64,000 nucleotides of DNA, from assembly GCA_020073565.1 (NCBI GenBank), contig JAIQEY010000011.1, positions 62,001-126,000 of the forward strand. The letters are read 5' to 3'. The stretch is from Terriglobia bacterium (GTDB taxonomy: Bacteria; Acidobacteriota; Terriglobia; Terriglobales; Acidobacteriaceae). The position numbers and the translations under genes were made by a program. Positions 16,830 through 24,463 of the stretch are shown here, in pieces. The first letter of the stretch is position 1. Every line of letters starts with the position of its first letter. The notes under the pieces are model-generated. The model did not search any database. It was not told the origin of the DNA and saw only the letters and a program-made list of their open reading frames with translations.

Positions 16830-18062
16830 TCAGAAAAACGGCTCTCCCTTGCGGGCGTATTTGCGGGCAACGTCTTCGTTCAGTTGCAATCCCAAGCCCG
16901 GCTTTTCGGGTAGACGGATGAATCCATCCTGAATCAACGGCTTCTCCATGCCTTCGACCAGGTCATTCCAGAAGGGAACGTGATCGGCGTGGAATTCGAG
17001 CGCGAGGAAATTTGGAATGGCGGCGCAGTAGTGAGCCGAAGCCAGGGTCCCTACCGGACTGCTGATGTTGTGCGGCGCGACCGGAATCGTTTGTTCGTCG
17101 GCCATGTTTGCGATCTGGCATGCCACCGACAGGCCCCCGACCTTCTGCACATCAGGCGTCACGATTCCGAGAGCATGCGTCTCCACAATCTCGCGAAATC
17201 CTTCGACCAGGAAAAGGTTTTCCCCGGTGGCCACCGGGATCCTGATCCGCGAACTCACCGCACGCAGAGCATCCGCGTTGCCCGGAGGCACAGGGTCTTC
17301 CAGCCAGAGCAACCGGAAGGGCTCCAGTTCGTGAGCCATCTTGACCACGTCGCTCACGCTATATCGCCAGTGGCAATCGACCGCGAGGTCGGTGTCAAAC
17401 CCGACCGCCTCGCGAATCGCTCCCGTGAGTCCGACCATGTGATCAATCGCGCGATTTGTGAGGCAACGGTTGTACGAATCCGAACCCTGGGTGCCAGGCA
17501 CATCGAGATCGAACTTCAAAACCGTATAGCCTTTCGATCGCATGGCAAGGGCATGCTCGCGGTAGTCATCCAGTGGCGATGGCGCCTCGTCTGATTCGCC
17601 GAAGTAATCCTTCGGGGCATGCTGGATAGTTTGCGCGGTCCAGGAAGGCGCGCGCGAGCGCAGTACCTCATCCAGACTCTCTAAGGCCTCGCCTCCATGA
17701 CAATCCGCGTACACGCGAATTCGGTCGCGGAACTTGCCTCCCAGCAGTCGATAAATCGGAACCTCCAGCCATTGTCCCAGCACGTCCCAGAGGGCCGCCT
17801 CGATTCCACTGATGGCGTTGTAGACGATCCCGGCCACCGACCCCGCACCCGAGGTCGCGAGCTGTAATTTGCGAAACAACCGGTGAATGTCTCGCGGATC
17901 TTCACCCAGCAAGACATGCTCCAGCGAGCGGAGGATGGAGGTCAGCCCCGGAGCGAAGAAGCATTCCCCCAGTCCATGAATTCCCTCGTCGGTTTCAATC
18001 CTGACGAAGGTCCAGTCGAAGTTGCCTTCGACCACCGCCGTCTTCAACCGAACGATCTTCAC
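16830..18062 (-). CDS. Enolase-superfamily acid-sugar dehydratase (MR/MLE type)
   Basis: A 410-residue member of the mandelate racemase/muconate lactonising group. Metal ligands are visible at Asp229 (AVDCHWRY), Glu255 (WLEDPVPP) and Glu281 (ATGENL), with His331 in APHN as general acid. The DxH arrangement (Asp229-Cys-His231) is the one used by galactonate and mannonate dehydratases, so dehydration of a hexonate to a 2-keto-3-deoxy acid is the most likely reaction. The capping domain begins with VRIETDEGIHGLGE. It is the first gene of the reverse operon that also holds UxuA and Eda. Its substrate is not determined by sequence; galactonate, gluconate, xylonate and related acids are all possible. 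Confidence 0.9.
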   Translation of the reverse strand: MKIVRLKTAVVEGNFDWTFVRIETDEGIHGLGECFFAPGLTSILRSLEHVLLGEDPRDIHRLFRKLQLATSGAGSVAGIVYNAISGIEAALWDVLGQWLEVPIYRLLGGKFRDRIRVYADCHGGEALESLDEVLRSRAPSWTAQTIQHAPKDYFGESDEAPSPLDDYREHALAMRSKGYTVLKFDLDVPGTQGSDSYNRCLTNRAIDHMVGLTGAIREAVGFDTDLAVDCHWRYSVSDVVKMAHELEPFRLLWLEDPVPPGNADALRAVSSRIRIPVATGENLFLVEGFREIVETHALGIVTPDVQKVGGLSVACQIANMADEQTIPVAPHNISSPVGTLASAHYCAAIPNFLALEFHADHVPFWNDLVEGMEKPLIQDGFIRLPEKPGLGLQLNEDVARKYARKGEPFF

Positions 18063-18319
18063 GTGGTTCCACCTCGACAGCGCCGGTTACTGAGCTGAGT
18101 ATTCCCGAAAAATGTATCCTTGGGAGCAAATTATTCCAAGATCCACATTCCTTGCCGACTTCCAAAAAAAGAATTCTATGAAAAATTAAAACTTCGATAT
18201 GGTTTTGCGGGTACCATGCGCGCTTCGGCCGTCAGTTCTGTAAAGCTTCCGCCACCATATTTGTGATTTACTAAGTATTCGTCTGTAACTTGTGAGGATC
18301 TCCCTTACAAGTTCGACAG
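18063..18319. other. Intergenic promoter region of the reverse operon, with an inverted repeat
   Basis: This 257-base gap separates the LacI gene from the first gene of the sugar-acid operon; both are on the reverse strand. It is more AT-rich than its surroundings and must carry the operon promoter unless the operon is read through from the LacI gene. On the reverse strand TAGAAT at 18178-18173 could be a -10 box, but no convincing -35 box is seen. An inverted repeat with 9-base arms lies at 18289-18297 (CTTGTGAGG) and 18303-18311 (CCTTACAAG), with one mismatch. It has no T-run on the reverse strand and is therefore more likely an operator or an mRNA structure than a terminator. Confidence 0.4.
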
Positions 18320-19324
18320 CTACCGCCGGGTCGATTCTCGTTCCACGAGCTTAGGTGGAATCAGGATTTTTCTGGGGTGCAGTGGGCGCTTCGACGCGAT
18401 CCCCTCAATGAGAAGTTCGGCGGCGCTCACCCCGATTCGGCAAGTCCCCTGATCGACGGTGGTCAGCGGAACTACTAACACGTCAGAGTAGTGAACATTG
18501 CCGGCTCCTACCACAGAAATATCGTCGGGCACTTTCAGGCCTGCCTCCAGGATCGCCCTGATGGCTCCAATCGCAACCGGGTCGCTGTAGCAGAAAACTC
18601 CGTCTGCAACCGGACGCACCCGCAGCAACTGCCGCATGCCTTCGTAGCCTGTGTCATCTTCGTGGCCGCCTGCCACCACATAACGTGGGGACACAGACAA
18701 TCCGCGCTTGGCCAGCGCCCGGCGGTAGCCTTCGAATCGCTCGGTGGCGATTCCCATCGCAGGACCGCGCAGATGGCCGATCCGGCGGCATCCGCGCGCG
18801 ATCAGATGCTCCGTCGCCAACCTGCCGATAGCGCGGTTATCGACCCCAACAAACGATGCACGCACTCCGGCGATGGGGCGGTCAATCAAAACAAAGGGTA
18901 CCTTGCGCCTTTGAATTCGCCGGAACAGATCCAGGCAATGGACGGGTTGGGCGGACGCGATGATGAGCCCATCCACCTGCCGGGCCAACAGGGAATCAGC
19001 TTCGCTCACTTCTAATTCGGGATCTTCCTCGAAATACGAAATGATCACATGATAACCGTGCGGCCGCACGGTCTGGGCGATGGCCCTTGCAATCTCCGCA
19101 AAGAAGGGGTGGGCAAATTCGGGCAGGAGCAGCCCGATCGTGTAGGTACGCCGTGTGACCAGGCTGCGAGCCACCCAATTCATCTGATAGTGCAGCTCTT
19201 TTGCACGCCGCAGCACGCGCTTGCGTGTGGCCACGCTGATTCTGCCCTGGTTGCGCAGAACCTTGGACACCGTGACTACTGAGACCTTGAGGTCTCTCGC
19301 TATGTCCGACATGGTCACTGCCAT
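18320..19324 (-). CDS. LacI-family transcriptional regulator 1
   Basis: A 334-residue repressor-type protein. The start at 19324 (MAVTMSDIARDL) places the helix-turn-helix at the N-terminus, as in all LacI proteins, and leaves the candidate operators at 19360-19390 outside the gene; a longer form from 19375 would overlap one of them. The DNA-binding part is MSDIARDLKVSVVTVSKVL with the hinge helix near VARSL. The periplasmic-binding-protein-like sugar domain follows (GLLLPEFAHPFF, DGLIIASAQP, VLIDRPIAG, FEGYRRAL, VVPLTTVDQG). It is divergent from TonB-type receptor 1 and lies directly upstream of the reverse operon, so it probably controls one or both in response to a sugar or sugar acid. Confidence 0.92.
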   Translation of the reverse strand: MAVTMSDIARDLKVSVVTVSKVLRNQGRISVATRKRVLRRAKELHYQMNWVARSLVTRRTYTIGLLLPEFAHPFFAEIARAIAQTVRPHGYHVIISYFEEDPELEVSEADSLLARQVDGLIIASAQPVHCLDLFRRIQRRKVPFVLIDRPIAGVRASFVGVDNRAIGRLATEHLIARGCRRIGHLRGPAMGIATERFEGYRRALAKRGLSVSPRYVVAGGHEDDTGYEGMRQLLRVRPVADGVFCYSDPVAIGAIRAILEAGLKVPDDISVVGAGNVHYSDVLVVPLTTVDQGTCRIGVSAAELLIEGIASKRPLHPRKILIPPKLVERESTRR

Positions 19325-19359
19325 GGCCAGCAAAGCATAACACCACTCCACAGGTGAGA

Positions 19360-19371
19360 GTAAACGATTAC
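19360..19371 (-). promoter_or_regulatory. Candidate LacI-family operator A
   Basis: GTAAACGATTAC on the plus strand (reverse complement GTAATCGTTTAC). It is a near-palindrome centred on CG, as expected for LacI-type operators, with only the pair beside the CG unmatched. It lies between the divergent LacI 1 and receptor 1 genes, 6 bases before a second copy of the same core. Similar sites occur near receptor 2 and LacI 2. Binding is inferred from form and position. Confidence 0.5.
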
Positions 19372-19376
19372 CCACA

Positions 19377-19388
19377 GTTAACGATTAC
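19377..19388 (-). promoter_or_regulatory. Candidate LacI-family operator B
   Basis: GTTAACGATTAC, sharing the core AACGATTAC(CC) with site A in direct orientation, 17 bases from it start to start. It sits 27 bases upstream of a TTGACA box that could serve the receptor gene. The direct repetition in a short divergent intergenic region is the main evidence. Confidence 0.5.
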
Positions 19389-19414
19389 CCTAATGGAAAA
19401 GAATTATTTTTTTC

Positions 19415-19444
19415 TTGACAACGACCGCGCTGGTGTTTCAGACT
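19415..19444 (+). promoter_or_regulatory. Possible promoter of TonB-type receptor 1
   Basis: A perfect TTGACA at 19415-19420 is followed 18 bases later by CAGACT (19439-19444), a poor -10 match. The receptor ATG is 44 bases further on. The -35 box is clear and the -10 is weak, which would fit an activator-dependent or regulated promoter next to the operator pair. Confidence 0.35.
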
Positions 19445-19487
19445 TCGGGCTTCACCAATTCCAAAAATATGGTTAGCGGGGGTACGT

Positions 19488-22400
19488 ATGGCGTCTTGTA
19501 AGCCTTGGGCCTTCTTTTTCCTCTCCGCGGTTCTGGTCGTCACAGCTTCTCTTCCCCTTCACGGTCAAAGTACCTACGGCTCGATTACGGGCGCAGTGCT
19601 CGATTCCTCGGGCGCTGCCATCGTCGACGCTAAGGTCACCTTGACCAACGTAGGCACCGCTGAGAAGCACACACAATCCAGCGGCAGCGATGGGTCCTTT
19701 TCCTTCGTCAACCTGTTCCCGGGCCGGTATCGAATCGACGCGGAGAAGCCAGGATTCAAACACTTCGTACAGCAGGTTACGGTCGAAGTGCAGCAGAGCG
19801 CGCGCATTGAAGCCACCCTTCAGGTCGGCGAGGTCAGCCAGACGGTCGAAGTGACGTCGGAAACGCCGCTGCTGCAAGTTGAGACATCTTCGCTCGGCCA
19901 GGTAGTAGAACAGCGCAAGGCCGATGAACTTCCTTTGAACGGACGCAATATTTTTAACCTGATTACGATTTCCCCGGCGGCGGTTGCGCAAGGCGGATCC
20001 GGCGGTTCGCCCGTAACCCAGAACCCGTTCAGTTGGGGCAACTACCAGATCGGGGGGTCGTTCGCCAACCAGGGCGCGCAGTACCTCGATGGCCAGCCGC
20101 TGAATATCGGCTACATCAACCTGCCGATCATCATTCCAACGCAAGACTCCATTGGCGAGTACAAAGTCCAATACAACAACCTGGGCGCCGAATGGGGCAA
20201 GTTTTCCGGCGGCATCGTTAACCTGAGCACCAAGTCCGGCACAAACAGTTGGCACGGTTCCGCCTATGAATTTTTTCGCAACAAGGTGCTTAATGCCAAC
20301 GAATACTTCCACAAGCGGACCCAGTTGCAGGCCAACCCCGTCCAGAAGAACGAGCCGCCACCGTGGAGCCAGAACCAGTATGGGATCCAACTCGGCGGGC
20401 CCGTGATCAAGAATAAGACGTTCTTTTACGTGAGCTGGGAACAGTACCGGCAGCGGACAGGATCGCCGTTCACCACCACCGTTCCAGGGAACGGAATGTT
20501 GAATGGAGATTTCTCGGCGCTGTGTACGGCCGCAGGAGGGACCTTCGACACCAGCGGCCTGTGCAGTGCCGCAGCCGGCCAGGTTTACGACCCGTTCATG
20601 GGTCGCACGCCCTATGGCAAGGACGCAGGCAATCCAAATTGCCCGGGAAACTGTATTCCGGCTGCGGAGTTCAGCAAAGCCGCAACTACTATGTGGAATC
20701 AATACTTCCCGGCTCCTACGGATACGACAAAACTTCTCGACAACTTCGCGAGTGCGGCGGCATCGGGGGGTAACACCAATGAGTTCGTAGTGCGCGGGGA
20801 CCAGAACATTGGGAGTAATACCCGCTTATTCGGAAGATATGCCTATTTCGGACTGACTGATCTCCCCAAGGATCCCTTAGGAACCGGTCTCTGCTTCGAT
20901 CGTTGCGCGGAACTATACCACAGCAAGCTGCTCGCCGTGGGCATCAACCACACTTTTACACCCACAACCATTCTAGACGTGAATCTCGCGGGAAGCCGGT
21001 TCGTCTACGCGCGGGCACCCATCCTTTCAGGTTTTGATCTGACGACTTTGGGTTGGCCAGACACCTACAACAGTCCCGCAGGTTCGATGCGGACTCCTCC
21101 CACCCCGGCGTTCCCGTTCAACAATGATGTAGGGAAGTCGCAGGGCAACAGTGCCATCGGAGATCACAACACGCAGTACAATCTGACACCCGCGCTCACT
21201 ATGATCCGGGGGAAGCATACGATCCAGGTGGGCGGCCAGGTCGAGATCGGATTGGATAACTACTTCCAAACCAATATTGCCAGCGGCGCGTTCGCCTTCG
21301 GCGGAAGCTGGACAACGTCGGCTCCAGGGTCTACCAATGCTAATTTCGCATTCGCCGACTTTCTGCTGGGTCTATCGCAAAACCAGGGGCAGTTCGTAAA
21401 CCAGACCGAAGGCGTCGCGCAGGTTCCAGCGCAAACTGCGGGCAAGCAAGTGTACCGTGCTTTCTACGGCAACGACACCTGGCGTTTGACCAGTAAGCTC
21501 ACCCTGAACCTGGGGCTTCGTTATGAGCTGCAAGGAACCTGGTCCGAACGCTTCAACCGGTTTACTTACTGGGATCCGACCGCTACCAATGCTACCGTCA
21601 CGGGTTGCGGAGGAACTGCAGGCAGCCCGTGCCTGGGCGACGCATTCCTTGTAAAGACAGGCCGGAACTCCAGCCCCAACAATATCCCAATGGATAAGAA
21701 GGCGTTCTCGCCACGCTTTGGGTTTGCGTACGCCCTGAACCAGAAGACCGTAATCCGCGGCGGCTATGGCATCTTCTTCATTCCGAACTACGTCTCGTTT
21801 GGGCTCAACCCGGATAATGACCCTGTGAATCTCGCCAGCACTCCATTCACGGCTACCAAAGATGGGTTCGTAACTCCCTTCAGCACGCTGGACGGGTTCA
21901 ATTGCACGCTGACGGGAACGGCGACCGCCCCCGTTTGCGCTGAGCCTGGACCGTTCGGCGCAGCCGGAATCATTCTGCCGCCCGGGCGCAATCCGCAACC
22001 CAACCTTTCGGCTTTTATCGCGGCGAACGGTTCTCCCAACCTGGCACCCTATTTCAACCCCAAGTTCGGGTATGTGGAGCAATATAACATCAATCTCCAA
22101 CGCCAATTGCCCGCCGGCTTCTTTGTGGATGTAGCCTATGCCGGCTCACACGGTGTGCATCTGGAGCAATACAATACCAACATCAATCAAATCCCAGACT
22201 CGTTCGTTGCCCAGGCAGCTTCGCAGTTCAACCCTGACCCCGGCTGCATTTTGCCGGCGTGCAATCCGAACGCCAACGTCACGATCGCCCAAACAGTCGC
22301 GAATCCCATGGCTGGGACGAGTGCAAATCCCACGATCGGCGCGGCCACTATTACCGCCGGACAGCTTGATCGCCCATACCCGCAATACCTCGGCTTGAAC

Positions 22401-23189
22401 CTGCAGGGGTACGGTTGCTGCAGCAGCACCTACAACTCGCTGCAAGCGACCGTTCAGCGACGGTTCCAGGGTGGTGGAACCCTGCTCGTCGCCTATACCA
22501 ACGCCAAACTACTCACCAACACCGATACGTTGACGAGTTGGTTGGAAAATGGATCGACGGGTGGGGTTGGGCAGGTTCAGGACTGGAACAACCTGAAGGG
22601 AGAGAAATCTCTCTCCTCGCAGGACGTTTCGCAACGACTCGTGATCAGCTACGTGCTCGACCTTCCCTTTGGCCATGGCAAGAGGTTTGCGTCCGGACTA
22701 AGTGGAGCAGTGGACAAACTCGTTTCTGGTTGGGGAATCAACGGCGTGATCACCTTCCAGCGTGGCTTCCCGCTGAAAATCGGCTATGCCGGCTCGACCT
22801 TCCTGGGGCAAGCCAACTTGGGGGTCGCTAACATTCGGCCCAACGTAGTTGCGGGATGTAGCAAAACCGGCCCCCGTACCATTACCGAGTGGTTCAACAC
22901 CGCTTGTTTCGCTGCGCCTCCAGCTTGGGGGTTTGGGACCGAATCGCGCGTCGATCCCACACTTCGGGCGGCCGGAATCAACAACTTTGACTTCGCTTTC
23001 GTCAAGAAGACCTCACTTACCGAAAGGATGAGAATTGAGTTCCTGACGGAATTCTTTAACCTGTTCAATCACCCACAGTTTGGGTTCCCATCCCAAAATC
23101 TCGGCAGTGGCGACTTCGGTACAATCAGCTCGACTGTGCCCACGACCAACCCACGTCTGATTCAGTTTGCCCTGAAGTTGGTTTTCTGA
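19488..23189 (+). CDS. TonB-dependent-receptor-like outer-membrane protein 1 (Oar-like)
   Basis: A 1233-residue outer-membrane protein. A signal peptide (AFFFLSAVLVVTASLPLHG, cut near residue 26) is followed by a carboxypeptidase-regulatory-like beta-sandwich (about 29-110: GSITGAVLDSSGAAIVDAKV, DGSFSFVNLFPGRY), a plug-like region with PLNGRNIFNLITISP, and a very long beta-barrel (about 250-1233) rich in Asn, Gly and aromatics, ending in a terminal Phe (ALKLVF) as for BAM-assembled barrels. The form matches the large Oar-like receptors expanded in Acidobacteria, which are presumed to import glycans or oligosaccharides. No TonB box could be identified with confidence. It is divergent from LacI 1, has its own terminator, and has a homologue at 47577-51116. 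Confidence 0.9.
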   Translation: MASCKPWAFFFLSAVLVVTASLPLHGQSTYGSITGAVLDSSGAAIVDAKVTLTNVGTAEKHTQSSGSDGSFSFVNLFPGRYRIDAEKPGFKHFVQQVTVEVQQSARIEATLQVGEVSQTVEVTSETPLLQVETSSLGQVVEQRKADELPLNGRNIFNLITISPAAVAQGGSGGSPVTQNPFSWGNYQIGGSFANQGAQYLDGQPLNIGYINLPIIIPTQDSIGEYKVQYNNLGAEWGKFSGGIVNLSTKSGTNSWHGSAYEFFRNKVLNANEYFHKRTQLQANPVQKNEPPPWSQNQYGIQLGGPVIKNKTFFYVSWEQYRQRTGSPFTTTVPGNGMLNGDFSALCTAAGGTFDTSGLCSAAAGQVYDPFMGRTPYGKDAGNPNCPGNCIPAAEFSKAATTMWNQYFPAPTDTTKLLDNFASAAASGGNTNEFVVRGDQNIGSNTRLFGRYAYFGLTDLPKDPLGTGLCFDRCAELYHSKLLAVGINHTFTPTTILDVNLAGSRFVYARAPILSGFDLTTLGWPDTYNSPAGSMRTPPTPAFPFNNDVGKSQGNSAIGDHNTQYNLTPALTMIRGKHTIQVGGQVEIGLDNYFQTNIASGAFAFGGSWTTSAPGSTNANFAFADFLLGLSQNQGQFVNQTEGVAQVPAQTAGKQVYRAFYGNDTWRLTSKLTLNLGLRYELQGTWSERFNRFTYWDPTATNATVTGCGGTAGSPCLGDAFLVKTGRNSSPNNIPMDKKAFSPRFGFAYALNQKTVIRGGYGIFFIPNYVSFGLNPDNDPVNLASTPFTATKDGFVTPFSTLDGFNCTLTGTATAPVCAEPGPFGAAGIILPPGRNPQPNLSAFIAANGSPNLAPYFNPKFGYVEQYNINLQRQLPAGFFVDVAYAGSHGVHLEQYNTNINQIPDSFVAQAASQFNPDPGCILPACNPNANVTIAQTVANPMAGTSANPTIGAATITAGQLDRPYPQYLGLNLQGYGCCSSTYNSLQATVQRRFQGGGTLLVAYTNAKLLTNTDTLTSWLENGSTGGVGQVQDWNNLKGEKSLSSQDVSQRLVISYVLDLPFGHGKRFASGLSGAVDKLVSGWGINGVITFQRGFPLKIGYAGSTFLGQANLGVANIRPNVVAGCSKTGPRTITEWFNTACFAAPPAWGFGTESRVDPTLRAAGINNFDFAFVKKTSLTERMRIEFLTEFFNLFNHPQFGFPSQNLGSGDFGTISSTVPTTNPRLIQFALKLVF

Positions 23190-23206
23190 GTCGCGTGATC
23201 GGGACT

Positions 23207-23240
23207 TTTGGGCAGGCTCAGCGAGCCTGCCCAAATTTTT
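23207..23240 (+). terminator. Rho-independent terminator after receptor 1
   Basis: Twelve-base arms TTTGGGCAGGCT (23207-23218) and AGCCTGCCCAAA (23224-23235) around a CAGCG loop, followed by TTTTT. It begins 18 bases after the receptor stop codon and is the strongest intrinsic terminator in the window. Confidence 0.85.
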
Positions 23241-23337
23241 GCTCCCCGTCTCCGCGGCGAGCTTGGGACGTCCCGGTTGGTCCCCTCTCGGAGTTCGCAA
23301 ACCTGCCGGGCATTCCGCAATCCGGCCGGGGGTAAAC

Positions 23338-23367
23338 TTGACAGCGCGCCGGACCCAAGCATAGAAG
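23338..23367 (+). promoter_or_regulatory. Possible promoter of the DUF1080 gene
   Basis: TTGACA at 23338-23343 and TAGAAG at 23362-23367, 18 bases apart, about 50 bases before the ATG at 23418. It lies downstream of the receptor 1 terminator, so a new promoter is needed here. The -10 match is partial. Confidence 0.4.
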
Positions 23368-23417
23368 ATTGGAGACTGAAATCGGTTGCAGAAACAATCT
23401 TCTTGTTCGAGGACCTC

Positions 23418-24398
23418 ATGCCGCACACTCATCGATCGAAGTTCGTCCTGGTGGCTCTGACTCTCACCTTGCTAATTTCTCCGGCCTTTTCCCGCGGTTC
23501 AAGTCTCGGCAAAAATTCATCTGCCGATTCCGTTCAGCCTTTGCTTGGCCGATGGGATCTGACGTTGAAGGCCCCCGATCGGGAATATCCTTCGTGGCTG
23601 GAACTTCGCCAGGAAAACGGCCATTTGACTGCGCAGATGGTTGGACGGTGGGGCAACGCCCGTCCCCTCCCAAAAGCTGAATTTTCGGATGGACAGTTGA
23701 CGCTGGTATCGCCCAAGGAAGAAGAAGGCCTGACGGTCGATATGGTTTTTACGGGGAAGCTGAACGGTAAGACTCTGGAAGGGTCTGTCACCGGGCCAAA
23801 AGACGGGCCTTGGACTTGGTCTGGCGTGATAGCGCCGTCGCTCGACCGAAAAGGCACGCCGCAGTGGGGGAAGCCAGTTTCGTTATTCAATGGGAAGGAT
23901 CTGACCGGTTGGAAAATGAGCGATCCGAACGCCAAAGCAGTTTGGACGGTGGAAAACGGAACGCTGGTGAGTCCGACTCATGGGCCGGAAATCATTAACG
24001 ATCAGAAGTTCGAGGATTTCAAACTGCATATCGAGTTCAATTGCGCCGCCCAGTCCAACAGTGGCGTTTACTTGCGCGGCCGCTACGAAGTGCAAGTTGA
24101 AGACAACTCAACCGAGGAACCGCCGAGCCACCATACGGGTGGCGTCTATGGTTTCATCACGCCGAAGCCGGAAATGCCGCGCAAGCCGGGAGAATGGCAG
24201 ACCTACGACATCACCTTGGTGGGGCGGATGATCACGGTGGTCCAGAACGGGACCACGATTATTGACCAGCAGGAGATTCCGGGCATCACCGGTGGCGCGC
24301 TGGATAGCCACGAGGAACTACCCGGCCCGATCTATCTTCAGGGAAGCGAAGATGGCCACGTGGCCTATCGCAATATTGTTGTTACGCCAGCGAAGTAG
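23418..24398 (+). CDS. Secreted DUF1080 protein (3-keto-disaccharide hydrolase-like)
   Basis: A 326-residue exported protein. The ATG at 23418 is chosen because it has a CGAGGA site just upstream and begins a clear signal peptide (HTHRSKFVLVALTLTLLISPAFS); the frame is open further upstream but with no domain. A small N-terminal beta domain (about 38-130) precedes a C-terminal concanavalin-like DUF1080 domain (about 140-325) with the family marks SLFNGKDLTGW, NSGVYLRGRYEVQVED, GEWQTYDITLVGRMITVVQNG and GPIYLQGSEDGHVAYRNI. DUF1080 proteins include 3-keto-glycoside hydrolases that act after C3 oxidation of a sugar. The next gene, 65 bases on, is an exported Gfo/Idh oxidoreductase that could provide that oxidation. 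Confidence 0.87.
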   Translation: MPHTHRSKFVLVALTLTLLISPAFSRGSSLGKNSSADSVQPLLGRWDLTLKAPDREYPSWLELRQENGHLTAQMVGRWGNARPLPKAEFSDGQLTLVSPKEEEGLTVDMVFTGKLNGKTLEGSVTGPKDGPWTWSGVIAPSLDRKGTPQWGKPVSLFNGKDLTGWKMSDPNAKAVWTVENGTLVSPTHGPEIINDQKFEDFKLHIEFNCAAQSNSGVYLRGRYEVQVEDNSTEEPPSHHTGGVYGFITPKPEMPRKPGEWQTYDITLVGRMITVVQNGTTIIDQQEIPGITGGALDSHEELPGPIYLQGSEDGHVAYRNIVVTPAK

Positions 24399-24463
24399 CG
24401 CTCGGCGGCAGTCCCAGACGTTCAGTCTGATATGACAACAAAAACACACTGCCGGAGGACTTC

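Noticed and set aside
18289-18311. Terminator of the LacI 1 gene
   Set aside because: The inverted repeat has no T-run on the transcribed strand, so an intrinsic terminator is not supported.
19473-20702. 409-codon open frame on the minus strand
   Set aside because: Antisense to receptor 1; the receptor has signal peptide, regulatory domain and terminator in the forward frame.
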